In this document: piece by piece, positions 25,011 through 32,942 of the stretch
Layout of the letters: each line of letters starts with the position of its first letter
Position numbering within the stretch: position 1 is the first letter of the stretch
Assembly (NCBI GenBank): GCA_018333775.1
Contig: JAGXSO010000153.1
Span: 1 to 34,998, forward strand
DNA length: 34,998 nucleotides
Source of the DNA: Truepera sp.
Lineage (GTDB): Bacteria; Deinococcota; Deinococci; Deinococcales; Trueperaceae
Direction: 5' to 3'
The notes under the pieces: model-generated
Told to the model about the DNA's origin: nothing
Database searches by the model: none
What the model saw: only the letters and a program-made list of their open reading frames with translations
Program-made: the position numbers and the translations under genes

Positions 25011-25460
25011 CTACTGGCTACCGGATGTGAAGGTTGCTCTCCCTGCCAGAACCAGCCCTAGCGCATAGTAGAGGCTTAGCAGGCCGAGCAGGATAACCAG
25101 GTAGCGCGGTGCGCTGCCGATCAGCCAAGCGAACAGCGCCAGCCAGGCCGGGGTAGCCAGCAGCACTCCCAGCGCGATGCTGGCGGCGATCAAGGCGCCC
25201 TTGTCGCCGCTCCGTCCGAGGCGGTGGGCCATGGCTAGCGCTACCGGCAGCTGTAGAAGCGCCAAGGCGATGAGCATCTGGCTCATCAGCGCTGCGGCGG
25301 CAGCCTGGGGGGCGGTGATAAGCAGCAGCACCCCGCCAAACAGCAAGGCGCAGAGCGGTTGCAACAAGAAGCTGGCGCTATAGCTTAGCCGCAACCCCCA
25401 GACTATTTCCTGGCGGTCTGGTTGGGGGTTCTTGATTAAGCGCTGGATCCGCTGAAGCAC
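25011..25460 (-). CDS. small membrane protein at end of Mrp cluster, unknown
   Basis: This 149-residue protein starts at GTG 25460, which shares one base with the stop of the preceding antiporter gene (TAGTG) and has AAGGGG upstream. A longer frame to 25517 lies in the other gene. There are about four helices (31-51, 56-76, 86-110, 115-135) after a short basic N-terminus (LQRIQRLIKNPQPDRQE). The helix pattern resembles ATP synthase protein I (AtpI)-like or similar accessory membrane proteins, but I do not recognise the family. Its coupling to the Mrp genes suggests an assembly or accessory subunit. Confidence 0.6.
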   Translation of the reverse strand: MLQRIQRLIKNPQPDRQEIVWGLRLSYSASFLLQPLCALLFGGVLLLITAPQAAAAALMSQMLIALALLQLPVALAMAHRLGRSGDKGALIAASIALGVLLATPAWLALFAWLIGSAPRYLVILLGLLSLYYALGLVLAGRATFTSGSQ

Positions 25461-27316
25461 TAGCCACCCCTTCCGCCCAGCATGGCCAGTATCAGCAGCG
25501 CGCCAAGCGCCAGCCATAAAGCTCCGGCATGATCCCAGCGCATCAGCAGCTGCTCTAGGCTGGTTAGCAGGGTGCGGCCCGGCAGCACCAGAGATAGCTC
25601 GGACCGGATGGCGCTAGTTATGCTACGGGCCCGAGCCGAGAGCAAGGCGGTGGCGCGGCTAAAGATAGGCCAGGGCCGCTTGGTTTTGACAATAGCCAGG
25701 TAGATCAGTATGCCTAGGCCGGTGCTGATAGCTGCTTTTTGCAGATCGCTGATGCTCAGGAAATACTGCTGCAAGAAGGTGTCAACCCCGGTGGCAGATA
25801 TCCCCCAAGCGCTTAGCCCAGCGGCGATGGTGCCAAGCGCGACATCAGGTCTGAGGCCGAGAAAGATGATGGGGATAGCCAACAGCCCCATGGCTATTAG
25901 CATCCTTGCTGGCGCGTCACGGACCGCCGCGCACTGTGACCGACCGAGAAAGGTAAGGCTGATGAGCTTAATGAACAAGGCTACCGTGCCGCCGCTGGTA
26001 ACTATTAGCACGACCTCGGCCAAGCGCCACGGCAGCATTGGGTGTGCCTCGAGTACAGCGTGATGGATTAGACTCTTACTGACAAAGCCGTTAAACAGTG
26101 GGATGCCGGCGATTCCTGCCGCTGCGATGAGCATGAATATGAAGGTTAGCGGCATCTGCCGCCACAAGCCCCCTAGCTTATACAGGTTGCGCTCGCCGGT
26201 GCGCAGCGCTACGGCACCGACACCGAGAAACAGGGCAGCCTTAAAGAGACCGTGATTGACAATGTGCAAGAGCCCACCCGCCTGACCTTGCGCACCCCCC
26301 AGGCCGAGATAGCCCGCCGCTCCCAGGCCGGCCAGTACGAAGCCCATCTGGCTGATGCTGCTGTAGGCCAGTAACCGTTTGGCATCGTGCTGTTTTAAGG
26401 CTAGCACTACCCCTACCAGCATGGTGAGTAGGCCTAGCCACAGGACAATGAGGCCAAAGGTAGCGCCGTGCTGCCACGCTGCGGCTAACTCATAGCCCAA
26501 AGTTGGCCTAAAGACAGCCGTTAGGGAGCGAAAGATGCCATAAGCTCCGGCTTTGATCATCACTCCGGAGAGCAGCGCACTGGCCGGTGATGGGGCGGCG
26601 GAATGGGCGCCGGGCAGCCAGCCGTGGACGGGCACCATCCCCGCCTTAACACCAAAACCGAGCAGCAGAAGGCCGAACGCCAGCCAGTGCAGGGGTGTGA
26701 CTCCGGCCTCCAGCGCCAAGGGGTTGATCGCTACCGAGCCACTGATGCTATAAACCAGCAAGATCCCGGCCAGGAGCGCGCTGCTGCCAGGCATGGTCAT
26801 CCACAGGTACTTCAGAGCCGCTTGCCTGGCCGCTGCGGTACGGTCGTGAAACACCAGCACAAAGCCCAGCAGGCCGAGCAGTTCAAAAAACAGGTAGAGC
26901 GTGATCAGGTCGCCCGCCAGCACCATGCCGAGCATGGCTGAGAGCACCAGTAGCGACGTGGGGTGATAAAGGCCGCCTTGGTCCAATGGCAGATAGTCGA
27001 TGGCATACCAAGTGACGCAAAACCAGACAAAGCTGGCAAAAAGCGCTAGCAACGCGCTGAAGGCATCAACGCTAAGAGTGAGGCCCAGCATCAGCGGCAC
27101 ACTCATCACCAGGCGCTCTGAGGCGACCAGCGACATTAGCGCTATGGCGCCTAACAGAGTCACGCCGGTAAAGACTAGTGCCAGGGCGTGGCGCAAGCTC
27201 CCTGATAGGCTAACCAGCAGCGCGCCGATAAGCGGCCAGAGGACTAGCAGCAGCGGTAAGAGATCGCTCACGGATAGAGCTCTCTCATAAAGTGACGCTA
27301 TGAGCGCACCGCTCAT
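25460..27316 (-). CDS. Mrp-type antiporter NuoL/M/N-like subunit, fourth copy
   Basis: This 618-residue membrane protein belongs to the proton-antiporter (Proton_antipo_M) family, with about 14 or more helices. Key residues are present: Glu145 in LYLFFELLGLL (TM5) and the Lys motif GVKAGMVPVHGWLPGAH, then GVMIKAGAYGIF and NHGLFKAALFLG. It presumably carries H+ or Na+ in the Mrp complex. The start is uncertain: TTG 27334, ATG 27316 or GTG 27271, none with a strong ribosome site. The C-terminus ends in GALLILAMLGGRGG, almost the same as the subunit at 27829. The long linker before it (residues 500-590) is unlike the other copies. Confidence 0.82.
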   Translation of the reverse strand: MSGALIASLYERALSVSDLLPLLLVLWPLIGALLVSLSGSLRHALALVFTGVTLLGAIALMSLVASERLVMSVPLMLGLTLSVDAFSALLALFASFVWFCVTWYAIDYLPLDQGGLYHPTSLLVLSAMLGMVLAGDLITLYLFFELLGLLGFVLVFHDRTAAARQAALKYLWMTMPGSSALLAGILLVYSISGSVAINPLALEAGVTPLHWLAFGLLLLGFGVKAGMVPVHGWLPGAHSAAPSPASALLSGVMIKAGAYGIFRSLTAVFRPTLGYELAAAWQHGATFGLIVLWLGLLTMLVGVVLALKQHDAKRLLAYSSISQMGFVLAGLGAAGYLGLGGAQGQAGGLLHIVNHGLFKAALFLGVGAVALRTGERNLYKLGGLWRQMPLTFIFMLIAAAGIAGIPLFNGFVSKSLIHHAVLEAHPMLPWRLAEVVLIVTSGGTVALFIKLISLTFLGRSQCAAVRDAPARMLIAMGLLAIPIIFLGLRPDVALGTIAAGLSAWGISATGVDTFLQQYFLSISDLQKAAISTGLGILIYLAIVKTKRPWPIFSRATALLSARARSITSAIRSELSLVLPGRTLLTSLEQLLMRWDHAGALWLALGALLILAMLGGRGG

Positions 27317-27356
27317 CTTTAAGGAGAGGCGCAACGGGCGGCTGCATGGTTGAGGT

Positions 27357-27839
27357 CTAGGCTCTCGGGTCTAGCAGAAAGAGCGCCCCGATCTTTGCTT
27401 CGAGCGCTGCCAGTGCCTGGTCCGGCAGGTCAGTGTTTAGCGAGTGTATCTCCAGGCAATCTGTTTCGAGCTCAACGCTGAGCGTACCCGGCAACAGGCT
27501 CACCGTCCAGGCCATCAGCAGGCGAGCGGCGTGGGGCTTAAGCTGTAACGGATGGCGCAAGAAGCCGGGTTTTATCGGTAGTTGCGGATGGAGTGCCCGC
27601 CACGCCACATCGATACCGCCTAAGAGTGCCTGATGAAAGAAGAACAGTGCAAAGCTCGGGAGCGCCTGCCAGCGAAGCCGCCAGCGCGGCGGCGGCAGGA
27701 GGGCTAAGCTGACATAGGTAGCCAGCCCCACCATCGCCAGCGCGAACGGCCAGCGGTCGAGGCTTCCCTCGGCCAGGGCCCACCAGACTAGCGTAAATAG
27801 CAGCGCGCGGCGCGCTGCGGCAAGCCAACTAGCCACCAT
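27357..27839 (-). CDS. mrpE: Mrp antiporter subunit E
   Basis: This 160-residue protein has two or three N-terminal helices and a cytoplasmic tail. HPQLPIKPGFLR, SLLPGTLSVELE and LEIHSLNTD correspond to the conserved MnhE/MrpE blocks. MrpE is a small non-pumping subunit of the Mrp Na+(K+)/H+ antiporter complex. Its start (ATG 27839) lies inside the end of the preceding D-type gene (11-base overlap). The position between two D-type genes, rather than before F, is unusual. Confidence 0.88.
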   Translation of the reverse strand: MVASWLAAARRALLFTLVWWALAEGSLDRWPFALAMVGLATYVSLALLPPPRWRLRWQALPSFALFFFHQALLGGIDVAWRALHPQLPIKPGFLRHPLQLKPHAARLLMAWTVSLLPGTLSVELETDCLEIHSLNTDLPDQALAALEAKIGALFLLDPRA

Positions 27840-29457
27840 TACCTCCCAGCATGACCAGTATTAGCAGCGTCCCCAAGCTCAGCCACAGGAGGCCGACGTT
27901 ATCCCAACGGCGCTGCCGCGCTTCGAGTCTATCGAGCCAGGTCAGCGACGGGACCTGTTTGGCGTGGGAGAGCTTGGCAACAGAGGCTGGCCGCAACTCC
28001 GGACGGAACCGGCGCCACAGTAGCTCCAGCCCTACCAGAAGATCACCTGGTGGCAGCTGAGGGAAGCGCAGCCGCCCGAAACCGCCCAGAGCGGTAAACA
28101 GCGATAGGCCCAAGAGGCCTGGCCAGACCAGTGTCCAGGCTTTATCGAGCGAGAGGCCGAGGTGCTCCGTTAACGGCCAGCCCGCAGCGAAGGCCCAAAG
28201 AGGCAGGGCGAAGAGTCCCGCCACCAGTGAGGCCAGCCAGAACGGGAGGAGGTGGGGTGTGGCCGCTGCTGACTGACGGCCAACCAGTACCAGCACACGC
28301 AGCATTAGCAACGTGGTGCCGGTGGCGCTCAGCGACACCAATAGCTCGAGCCAGCCCCCTCCCACCACCTCCTTGAGGAGCGACTTGACTAAAGCCCCGC
28401 CGGTCAAAGGTAGACCGATCATAGCCAGCGCCGCCAGACTTAGGCCCACTAGGACTACGCTGCGCGGCCCCACCCCGATACCTAAAAACAACGCCCCCTT
28501 AACCAGGCCGTGATGCATGGCAAAGGCAAGCGTCACGATCGAGGCTGCGGGCCAGAGTTGAGGGTAGGCCATGGCCAGGCCGACGGCCAGGGTGACAAGC
28601 CCCATCTGACTGACACTCGAATACGCCAGGACGGTCTTGGCCTCGCGTTGCGTGAACCCCACCAGCGCGGCGTAGAATGCCCCGATCAGGCCGAGCGCAG
28701 CCAGTAGGCCGCCCACCGTAGGCAGCGCCGCCTCGCCGAGCGGCAGGAAGCGGAGCCAGCCCAAGAGCCCGGCTTTGATCATGGCGCCGCTTAAGACTGC
28801 GCTAGCCGGTGTGGGTGCGATGGGGTGAGCTAACGGCAGCCACATGTGAATGGTCACTACGCCGACCTTGACGCCGAAGCCTAGGGCCAGCAGCAGGGAC
28901 GGCACAGCACCTAAGGAGACGCCTGCCAGTGCGGGGAGCAGCAGCCCGCCCACGGCCATGGCGGCGGCTACCAGGCCGGCCAGGATCAGCCCTTCCCCTA
29001 ACAGGGCCATTACCAGATAGACCCGCCCGGCGCGGTGGGCTTCGGGGTTGTCGCGATGGACTACCAGCCCGAAGGCGGCTAGGGTCATCAGGGCGAAGCA
29101 GAGATAAAAGGTGACGAGGTCGTGGGCCAGGATCACCCCCAGGTTTCCCGCCAGGGTCAGTAGCCAGAAGCCGAGGTAACGCTGCTGCCGGGGGTCGCTC
29201 TGGCCGTAGACCTGACCGTACAGACTAGCTAGCAGCCACAGCAGCGCGGTCAAGAGCAAGAACACCCGGCCCGTCTCGTCGAGGCCGAGCCGCGTACCCA
29301 GCAGCAACCAGGGAAGGTTAAGTTCACTGCCGACCTCACCGAACGCTGCCAGCGCTACGCCCGGAGCTGCGGCCCAAGGCGCCAGGCGGCGCGCCCCCGG
29401 CAGCGCGGCCAGCACCAGCGGCGTCAGGATGGTAAGCCATAGCAGGACGGCGGTCAT
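27829..29457 (-). CDS. Mrp-type antiporter NuoL/M/N-like subunit, third copy (TM5 Glu replaced)
   Basis: This 542-residue antiporter-like membrane protein has the Lys motif GVKVGVVTIHMWLPLAH and AMIKAG. At the TM5 position, where family members carry Glu (FFELLTL), it has FALMTL: Ala122, codon at 29094-29092. That Glu is essential for ion transfer in MrpA/MrpD and complex I, so this copy is probably altered in transport or structural. TM12 reads GGALVKSLLKEV. The C-terminus (LSLGTLLILVMLGGNGG) matches that of the fourth copy, showing a shared origin. Start and upstream stop overlap by four bases (ATGA). Confidence 0.85.
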   Translation of the reverse strand: MTAVLLWLTILTPLVLAALPGARRLAPWAAAPGVALAAFGEVGSELNLPWLLLGTRLGLDETGRVFLLLTALLWLLASLYGQVYGQSDPRQQRYLGFWLLTLAGNLGVILAHDLVTFYLCFALMTLAAFGLVVHRDNPEAHRAGRVYLVMALLGEGLILAGLVAAAMAVGGLLLPALAGVSLGAVPSLLLALGFGVKVGVVTIHMWLPLAHPIAPTPASAVLSGAMIKAGLLGWLRFLPLGEAALPTVGGLLAALGLIGAFYAALVGFTQREAKTVLAYSSVSQMGLVTLAVGLAMAYPQLWPAASIVTLAFAMHHGLVKGALFLGIGVGPRSVVLVGLSLAALAMIGLPLTGGALVKSLLKEVVGGGWLELLVSLSATGTTLLMLRVLVLVGRQSAAATPHLLPFWLASLVAGLFALPLWAFAAGWPLTEHLGLSLDKAWTLVWPGLLGLSLFTALGGFGRLRFPQLPPGDLLVGLELLWRRFRPELRPASVAKLSHAKQVPSLTWLDRLEARQRRWDNVGLLWLSLGTLLILVMLGGNGG

Positions 29458-30929
29458 GGGGAGATCCCCGCAGCGATCCGTTGTGCCAGCACTAGCGGGC
29501 CGTAGGGGCTGAAGGCAAACAGGCCGAGCAGTAGCGACAGGAGGCCGGTGGCCAAGGTCGGCACCAACATCCTCCAGGGGGCGTCCTGCCCGGTAGCTGC
29601 CGGGAACTCTTGTTTAGGCGGCATGAACCAGGCGCGATAGACCACCGGTAGGAAGTAGGCGGCATTTAGCAGTCCGCTTATCACCAACAGCCCCACGATC
29701 CAGGGTAGGCCTTGCTCGAGCCCGCCTAGCGCCAGGTACCACTTGCTGATGAAACCGGCCGTAGGCGGCAGCCCGATCATACCCATGGCTGCCACCGTGA
29801 AGGCCGTCATACTCCAGGGGAGGTGGCGGCCGACCCCATCGACTTTGCTGATGCGGTAGATGCCCATAGTCTCAGCCAGATTACCTGCCGCGAAGAAGAG
29901 GGTGATCTTGGTAACACCGTGGTTAACCAGATGGACCAACCCGCCGATAATGCCCAGGGGCCCCAACAGCGCTACACCCAGCGCAATGTAGGAGAGCTGA
30001 CTAACTGTCGAGTAGGCCAAGCGGCGTTTGAGATCATCCTGCTTAAGGGCTTGCAGCGAGCCGTAGAGAATAGTAGCGGCCGCCCAGAGCAGGAGCACCC
30101 CGCTAAGGCCCCAGGCCGCCATAAGCTCGACGCCGTAGACGTCGAACACTACCCGCATAATGCCGAAGGCGCCAGCTTTAACTACCGCCACGGCGTGCAG
30201 CAGCGCACTAACCGGCACCGGGGCGACCATGGCCAGGGGGAGCCAGCCGTGCAGCGGCACGAGCGCCGCCTTGACCGCCGGCGCTCCGATCAGCAAGAAG
30301 AAGATCGCTATCAGCGCCCCCTGATGGCTGTCAGTCAGTGGGGTCAAGACGCCGCCGCGCGTGAACTCGACCGGCCCGGCCAGAGTATAAAGCCAAATCA
30401 CGCCGAGGAGCAGCGCCGCTCCGCCGATCAAGGTGTAGGTCAGATAGATGGCCCCGGCGCGCATCGCCTCGCGGGTACCGGGATGGACTACCAGCGGGTA
30501 GGTGGCGAGGGTCAGCAGCTCGAAAAAGATTACGAAGGTCAGCAGATTCCCAGACAGGGCGATGCCCATGGTGGCGGTGATGCAGATGCTGAAGAAACCG
30601 AAGAAACGGCTGCGATTGGGCGAGCCTGCAAGGTAGCCGATAGCGTAGAGGGTGGTAAGGAACCAGAGCACAGCTGCCAGCGCGACAAACATCAACCCGA
30701 TCGGCTCGATACGCAGCAGCAGGTCGTGCCCAGGCAGCAGGGGGAGGCGCGTCTCGTGCTCAGCCCCACGCAGCGCGCCGACGCCGCTGATCGCCACCAA
30801 CACCAGCGTGACGGCAGCGCCGGTCAGGTTGAGCAGGTTGCGTACTCTCCCTTGCAGTGTGAAGATAAGCAGCCCGGTAACTAACGAGCTTAGTAGCACC
30901 AGCAAGGGCAACCAGAAGTCCCAGTTCAT
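29454..30929 (-). CDS. Mrp-type antiporter NuoL/M/N-like subunit, second copy
   Basis: This 491-residue polytopic protein has all expected charged residues: Glu137 in FVIFFELLTL, the Lys motif AVKAALVPLHGWLPLAM followed by AVVKAGAFG, NHGVTKITLFF and TAGFISKWYL. It resembles MrpD and the hydrogenase-related MbhH subunits. It couples ion movement within the complex. It overlaps both neighbours by four bases (ATGA type), which shows operon expression. It is distinct from the first copy in having no extra C-terminal helix. Confidence 0.88.
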   Translation of the reverse strand: MNWDFWLPLLVLLSSLVTGLLIFTLQGRVRNLLNLTGAAVTLVLVAISGVGALRGAEHETRLPLLPGHDLLLRIEPIGLMFVALAAVLWFLTTLYAIGYLAGSPNRSRFFGFFSICITATMGIALSGNLLTFVIFFELLTLATYPLVVHPGTREAMRAGAIYLTYTLIGGAALLLGVIWLYTLAGPVEFTRGGVLTPLTDSHQGALIAIFFLLIGAPAVKAALVPLHGWLPLAMVAPVPVSALLHAVAVVKAGAFGIMRVVFDVYGVELMAAWGLSGVLLLWAAATILYGSLQALKQDDLKRRLAYSTVSQLSYIALGVALLGPLGIIGGLVHLVNHGVTKITLFFAAGNLAETMGIYRISKVDGVGRHLPWSMTAFTVAAMGMIGLPPTAGFISKWYLALGGLEQGLPWIVGLLVISGLLNAAYFLPVVYRAWFMPPKQEFPAATGQDAPWRMLVPTLATGLLSLLLGLFAFSPYGPLVLAQRIAAGISP

Positions 30930-32350
30930 GGCGGACCTCCAAACGGCGAGCCCGGCGCCAGCAGCGCCAGCAGTTCGGGGGTGCGCAGGCCGATCAAGAT
31001 AGCCAGCAGCGCCAGCGCCAAGGCGATCAGCTCGAGCCCTCGTGGCACGGGGTGCAACACGGCGCCTGAGCGCGGCTCCAGCAGGGCGATAACCAGCACC
31101 CGAAACAGATAGAGCGCACTAAACAGCCCGCCCGCTAGCATAATGAGCGCCCAGACCCACTGCCCGCTGCCGATGGCCGCGGTGACTAGCCACCACTTGG
31201 CGATAAAGCCCCCGCTAGGCGGCAGACCTGCCAGGCTAACCGCGGCCAAAGCCACCGTGAAGGTGGTGATGGGCAGGTGTGTGGCCATCCCTCGTAAGCC
31301 GCTTAAGCGGTCGTGCCCGTAGGCTTGCAGCACCAGCCCGGCGGCCAAGAAGAGCGCGGCTTTGCTCAGTGCGTGCGCCAGGGCATGATAGAGCGCGCCG
31401 TGATAGGCCGCGGCTGAGGTGCCGATGAACATTAGGGGCAGCGCTAGACACAGATAGCCGAGCTGCGCTACGGTCGAGTAGGCAACCAGCAATTTAAGGC
31501 GGCGTTGACGGAACGCTTGCAGCGAGCCGTACAGCAAGGCGGCTGCGCCCAGCAGTGCCAGTACCTGCGCGGCGGCGGCCAGCCCATCGCCGTACACAAA
31601 CAGCCACAGGCGCAACAAGAGGTAGTACGATGCCTTGACTACCAGCGCCGACAGGAGCGCGCTGACCGGCGCCGGGGCACTAGCGTGAGCCAGCGGGAGC
31701 CAGAAGTGGAATGGGAAGATAGCGGTTTTAAGAAGCATTCCAAAAGTCATCAGAGCAAGTGCTAACAACATACCCGGCGTTGCATTAACGTCTGCTAGCA
31801 ACATGAGGCTCAAGGTGCTGTGCTCGGCATAGATCAGCGCCACGCCTAGCAGATAGGCCAGTGAACCGAAGATCGCTGCCAGTAAGTAACGCATAGCAGC
31901 AGTCAGCGCGATCCGTTCTCTGGATAGCGTGACCAGTGCCACAGCGGTTAGGCCGACCACCTCCAGCGTTACGAACAGGTTGAACAGGTCGGCTGAGAGA
32001 TAGAGTCCGTTGAGTCCGCCCCACATTAGGAGCCAGAGCGGCCAGAAGTGCTTAGCCGCCGGTGCCTTAAAGTAGCCGCTGGCAAAGAGGCTCACCCCAA
32101 CTCCGACCACCGCATTTAGCAAGAGCATCCAGATCGCCAAGCCATCGGCCCAGAGCGTGATCCCTAGCGGTGCCAGCCAGCCGCCCATAGGGTAGCTATG
32201 AGCGCCAGTGCGCAGCACCTCGGCGCTGAGTTGCCCGATGCTGATCAGGGTCAGGACTGCGACAGCTAGGCCCACCAGGCGAGCTATTCGCGGCTCGAGG
32301 TAGCACAGCACCGCTCCGACAAAGGGGAGCCAGATTACCCAGGCGATCAC
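30926..32350 (-). CDS. mrpD: Mrp antiporter subunit D (first copy, next to C)
   Basis: I start at GTG 32350 (474 residues), four bases after the mrpC stop. The frame up to 32398 overlaps mrpC and lacks a matching N-terminus. Glu130 in FVTLEVVGL (TM5), LLKTAIFPFHFWLPLAHASAPAPVSA, ALVVKASYYLL, HALSKAALFLAAG and PPSGGFIAKWWL are the MrpD signature residues. It directly follows mrpC, the usual C-D order, so this copy is the canonical D subunit. It overlaps the next gene by four bases. Confidence 0.92.
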   Translation of the reverse strand: MIAWVIWLPFVGAVLCYLEPRIARLVGLAVAVLTLISIGQLSAEVLRTGAHSYPMGGWLAPLGITLWADGLAIWMLLLNAVVGVGVSLFASGYFKAPAAKHFWPLWLLMWGGLNGLYLSADLFNLFVTLEVVGLTAVALVTLSRERIALTAAMRYLLAAIFGSLAYLLGVALIYAEHSTLSLMLLADVNATPGMLLALALMTFGMLLKTAIFPFHFWLPLAHASAPAPVSALLSALVVKASYYLLLRLWLFVYGDGLAAAAQVLALLGAAALLYGSLQAFRQRRLKLLVAYSTVAQLGYLCLALPLMFIGTSAAAYHGALYHALAHALSKAALFLAAGLVLQAYGHDRLSGLRGMATHLPITTFTVALAAVSLAGLPPSGGFIAKWWLVTAAIGSGQWVWALIMLAGGLFSALYLFRVLVIALLEPRSGAVLHPVPRGLELIALALALLAILIGLRTPELLALLAPGSPFGGPP

Positions 32351-32354
32351 GGTG

Positions 32355-32657
32355 CTAGGCCTGCTCCTCGGGGAGGTGCACCATTCCGGTCTCAGCATGA
32401 ATATGCCGCGCCAGCGCCACCGCTAGCGCTGTGGAAGCAAAGGCCACTACGATGCCGGTCACCACCATGGCGTGCGGCACCGGGTCGGGTGCTTCCGGGC
32501 CGCGGTAGGCGATAGCCACCAAGAGCAGAAAGATCGCTGAGCCCATGACGTTGAGGGCCAAGATTTTGCGCAGCAGGTGGCGGGTTAGCAGCAGCCCGGC
32601 CAGAGCTAGCGCAAATAGTGCTACAGCAGCGGTTAGATAGATATAGGCCGTGATCAT
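32355..32657 (-). CDS. mrpC: Mrp antiporter subunit C (NuoK-like)
   Basis: This 100-residue, three-helix protein is homologous to NuoK. NVMGSAIFLLLVAIAYR and DPVPHAMVVTGIVVAFASTA are typical, including the conserved PxxHAMVLTxIVI-like motif. It links the antiporter-like subunits to the rest of the complex. The ATG at 32657 is preceded by GGAGGAGC within a repeat leader. A 285-bp gap separates it from mrpB, so the second half of the cluster may have its own expression signals. Confidence 0.92.
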   Translation of the reverse strand: MITAYIYLTAAVALFALALAGLLLTRHLLRKILALNVMGSAIFLLLVAIAYRGPEAPDPVPHAMVVTGIVVAFASTALAVALARHIHAETGMVHLPEEQA

Positions 32658-32708
32658 GGTGCTCCTCCGAAAGTCAGTAACCAGGAGTCTGGAGTCAGGA
32701 GCCAGAAG

Positions 32709-32750
32709 TCAGTAGTCAGTAGGGGCGAAGCCTTGTGTTTGCCCTTTCAT
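32709..32750 (-). CDS. possible 13-aa leader peptide ORF before mrpC
   Basis: ATG 32750 opens MKGQTQGFAPTDY, ending in TGA within the first 7-mers. The GFAPT end parallels GVAPT of the patatin leader. No clear ribosome site precedes it. It may be repeat sequence only. Confidence 0.2.
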   Translation of the reverse strand: MKGQTQGFAPTDY

Positions 32751-32854
32751 ACGTGGTGGTGAACGATAATTCTAATTCATGGGCAATTCCTCCGAAAATC
32801 AGGAGCTAGGAGCTGGGAGCCAGTAGGGGCAAAGCCCCAAAGCCTCTCAGGCTA

Positions 32855-32932
32855 TCAGGCGATCAGCTTAAAAGAGCTGAGAGACTGAAAGACTGATAGC
32901 CTTTTCATCCTTAGTAGCAAGCGATAGTTCAT
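32855..32932 (-). CDS. possible 25-aa ORF in mrpB-mrpC gap
   Basis: ATG 32932 follows GAGGA by eight bases, 10 bases after the mrpB stop. It encodes MNYRLLLRMKRLSVFQS and a short hydrophobic tail, and ends inside the inverted repeat GGCTATCAG/CTGATAGCC. There is no known homologue to my knowledge. It could be a leader peptide. Confidence 0.25.
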   Translation of the reverse strand: MNYRLLLRMKRLSVFQSLSSFKLIA

Positions 32933-32942
32933 GAGCGATTCC

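Larger units (their letters stand above)
32658..32942 (-). promoter_or_regulatory. double leader-repeat region between mrpB and mrpC (copies D and E)
   Basis: In gene direction this 285-bp gap first holds GAGGAATCGCTCATGAAC and a short ORF with the inverted repeat GGCTATCAG/CTGATAGCC. Copy E follows: GGGGCTTTGCCCCTACTGG, 7-mers CTCCCAG, CTCCTAG, CTCCTGA, then TTTTCGGAGGAATTGCCCATG. Copy D is next: ATGAAAGGGC, GGCTTCGCCCCTACTGA, 7-mers CTACTGA, CTTCTGG, CTCCTGA, CTCCAGA, CTCCTGG, and TTTCGGAGGAGCACC before mrpC. The ATG ending copy E is followed at once by AAT TAG. It therefore looks like a module duplicated in tandem. No other gene is visible. Confidence 0.7.

Noticed and set aside
29823..30884. 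353-codon plus-strand frame opposite the second Mrp D-type gene
   Set aside because: It is antisense to a clear antiporter gene, rich in H, Q and E as expected from the complement of hydrophobic codons.
32660..32840. CRISPR array
   Set aside because: The repeats are degenerate 7-mers without spacers, and no cas gene is present.
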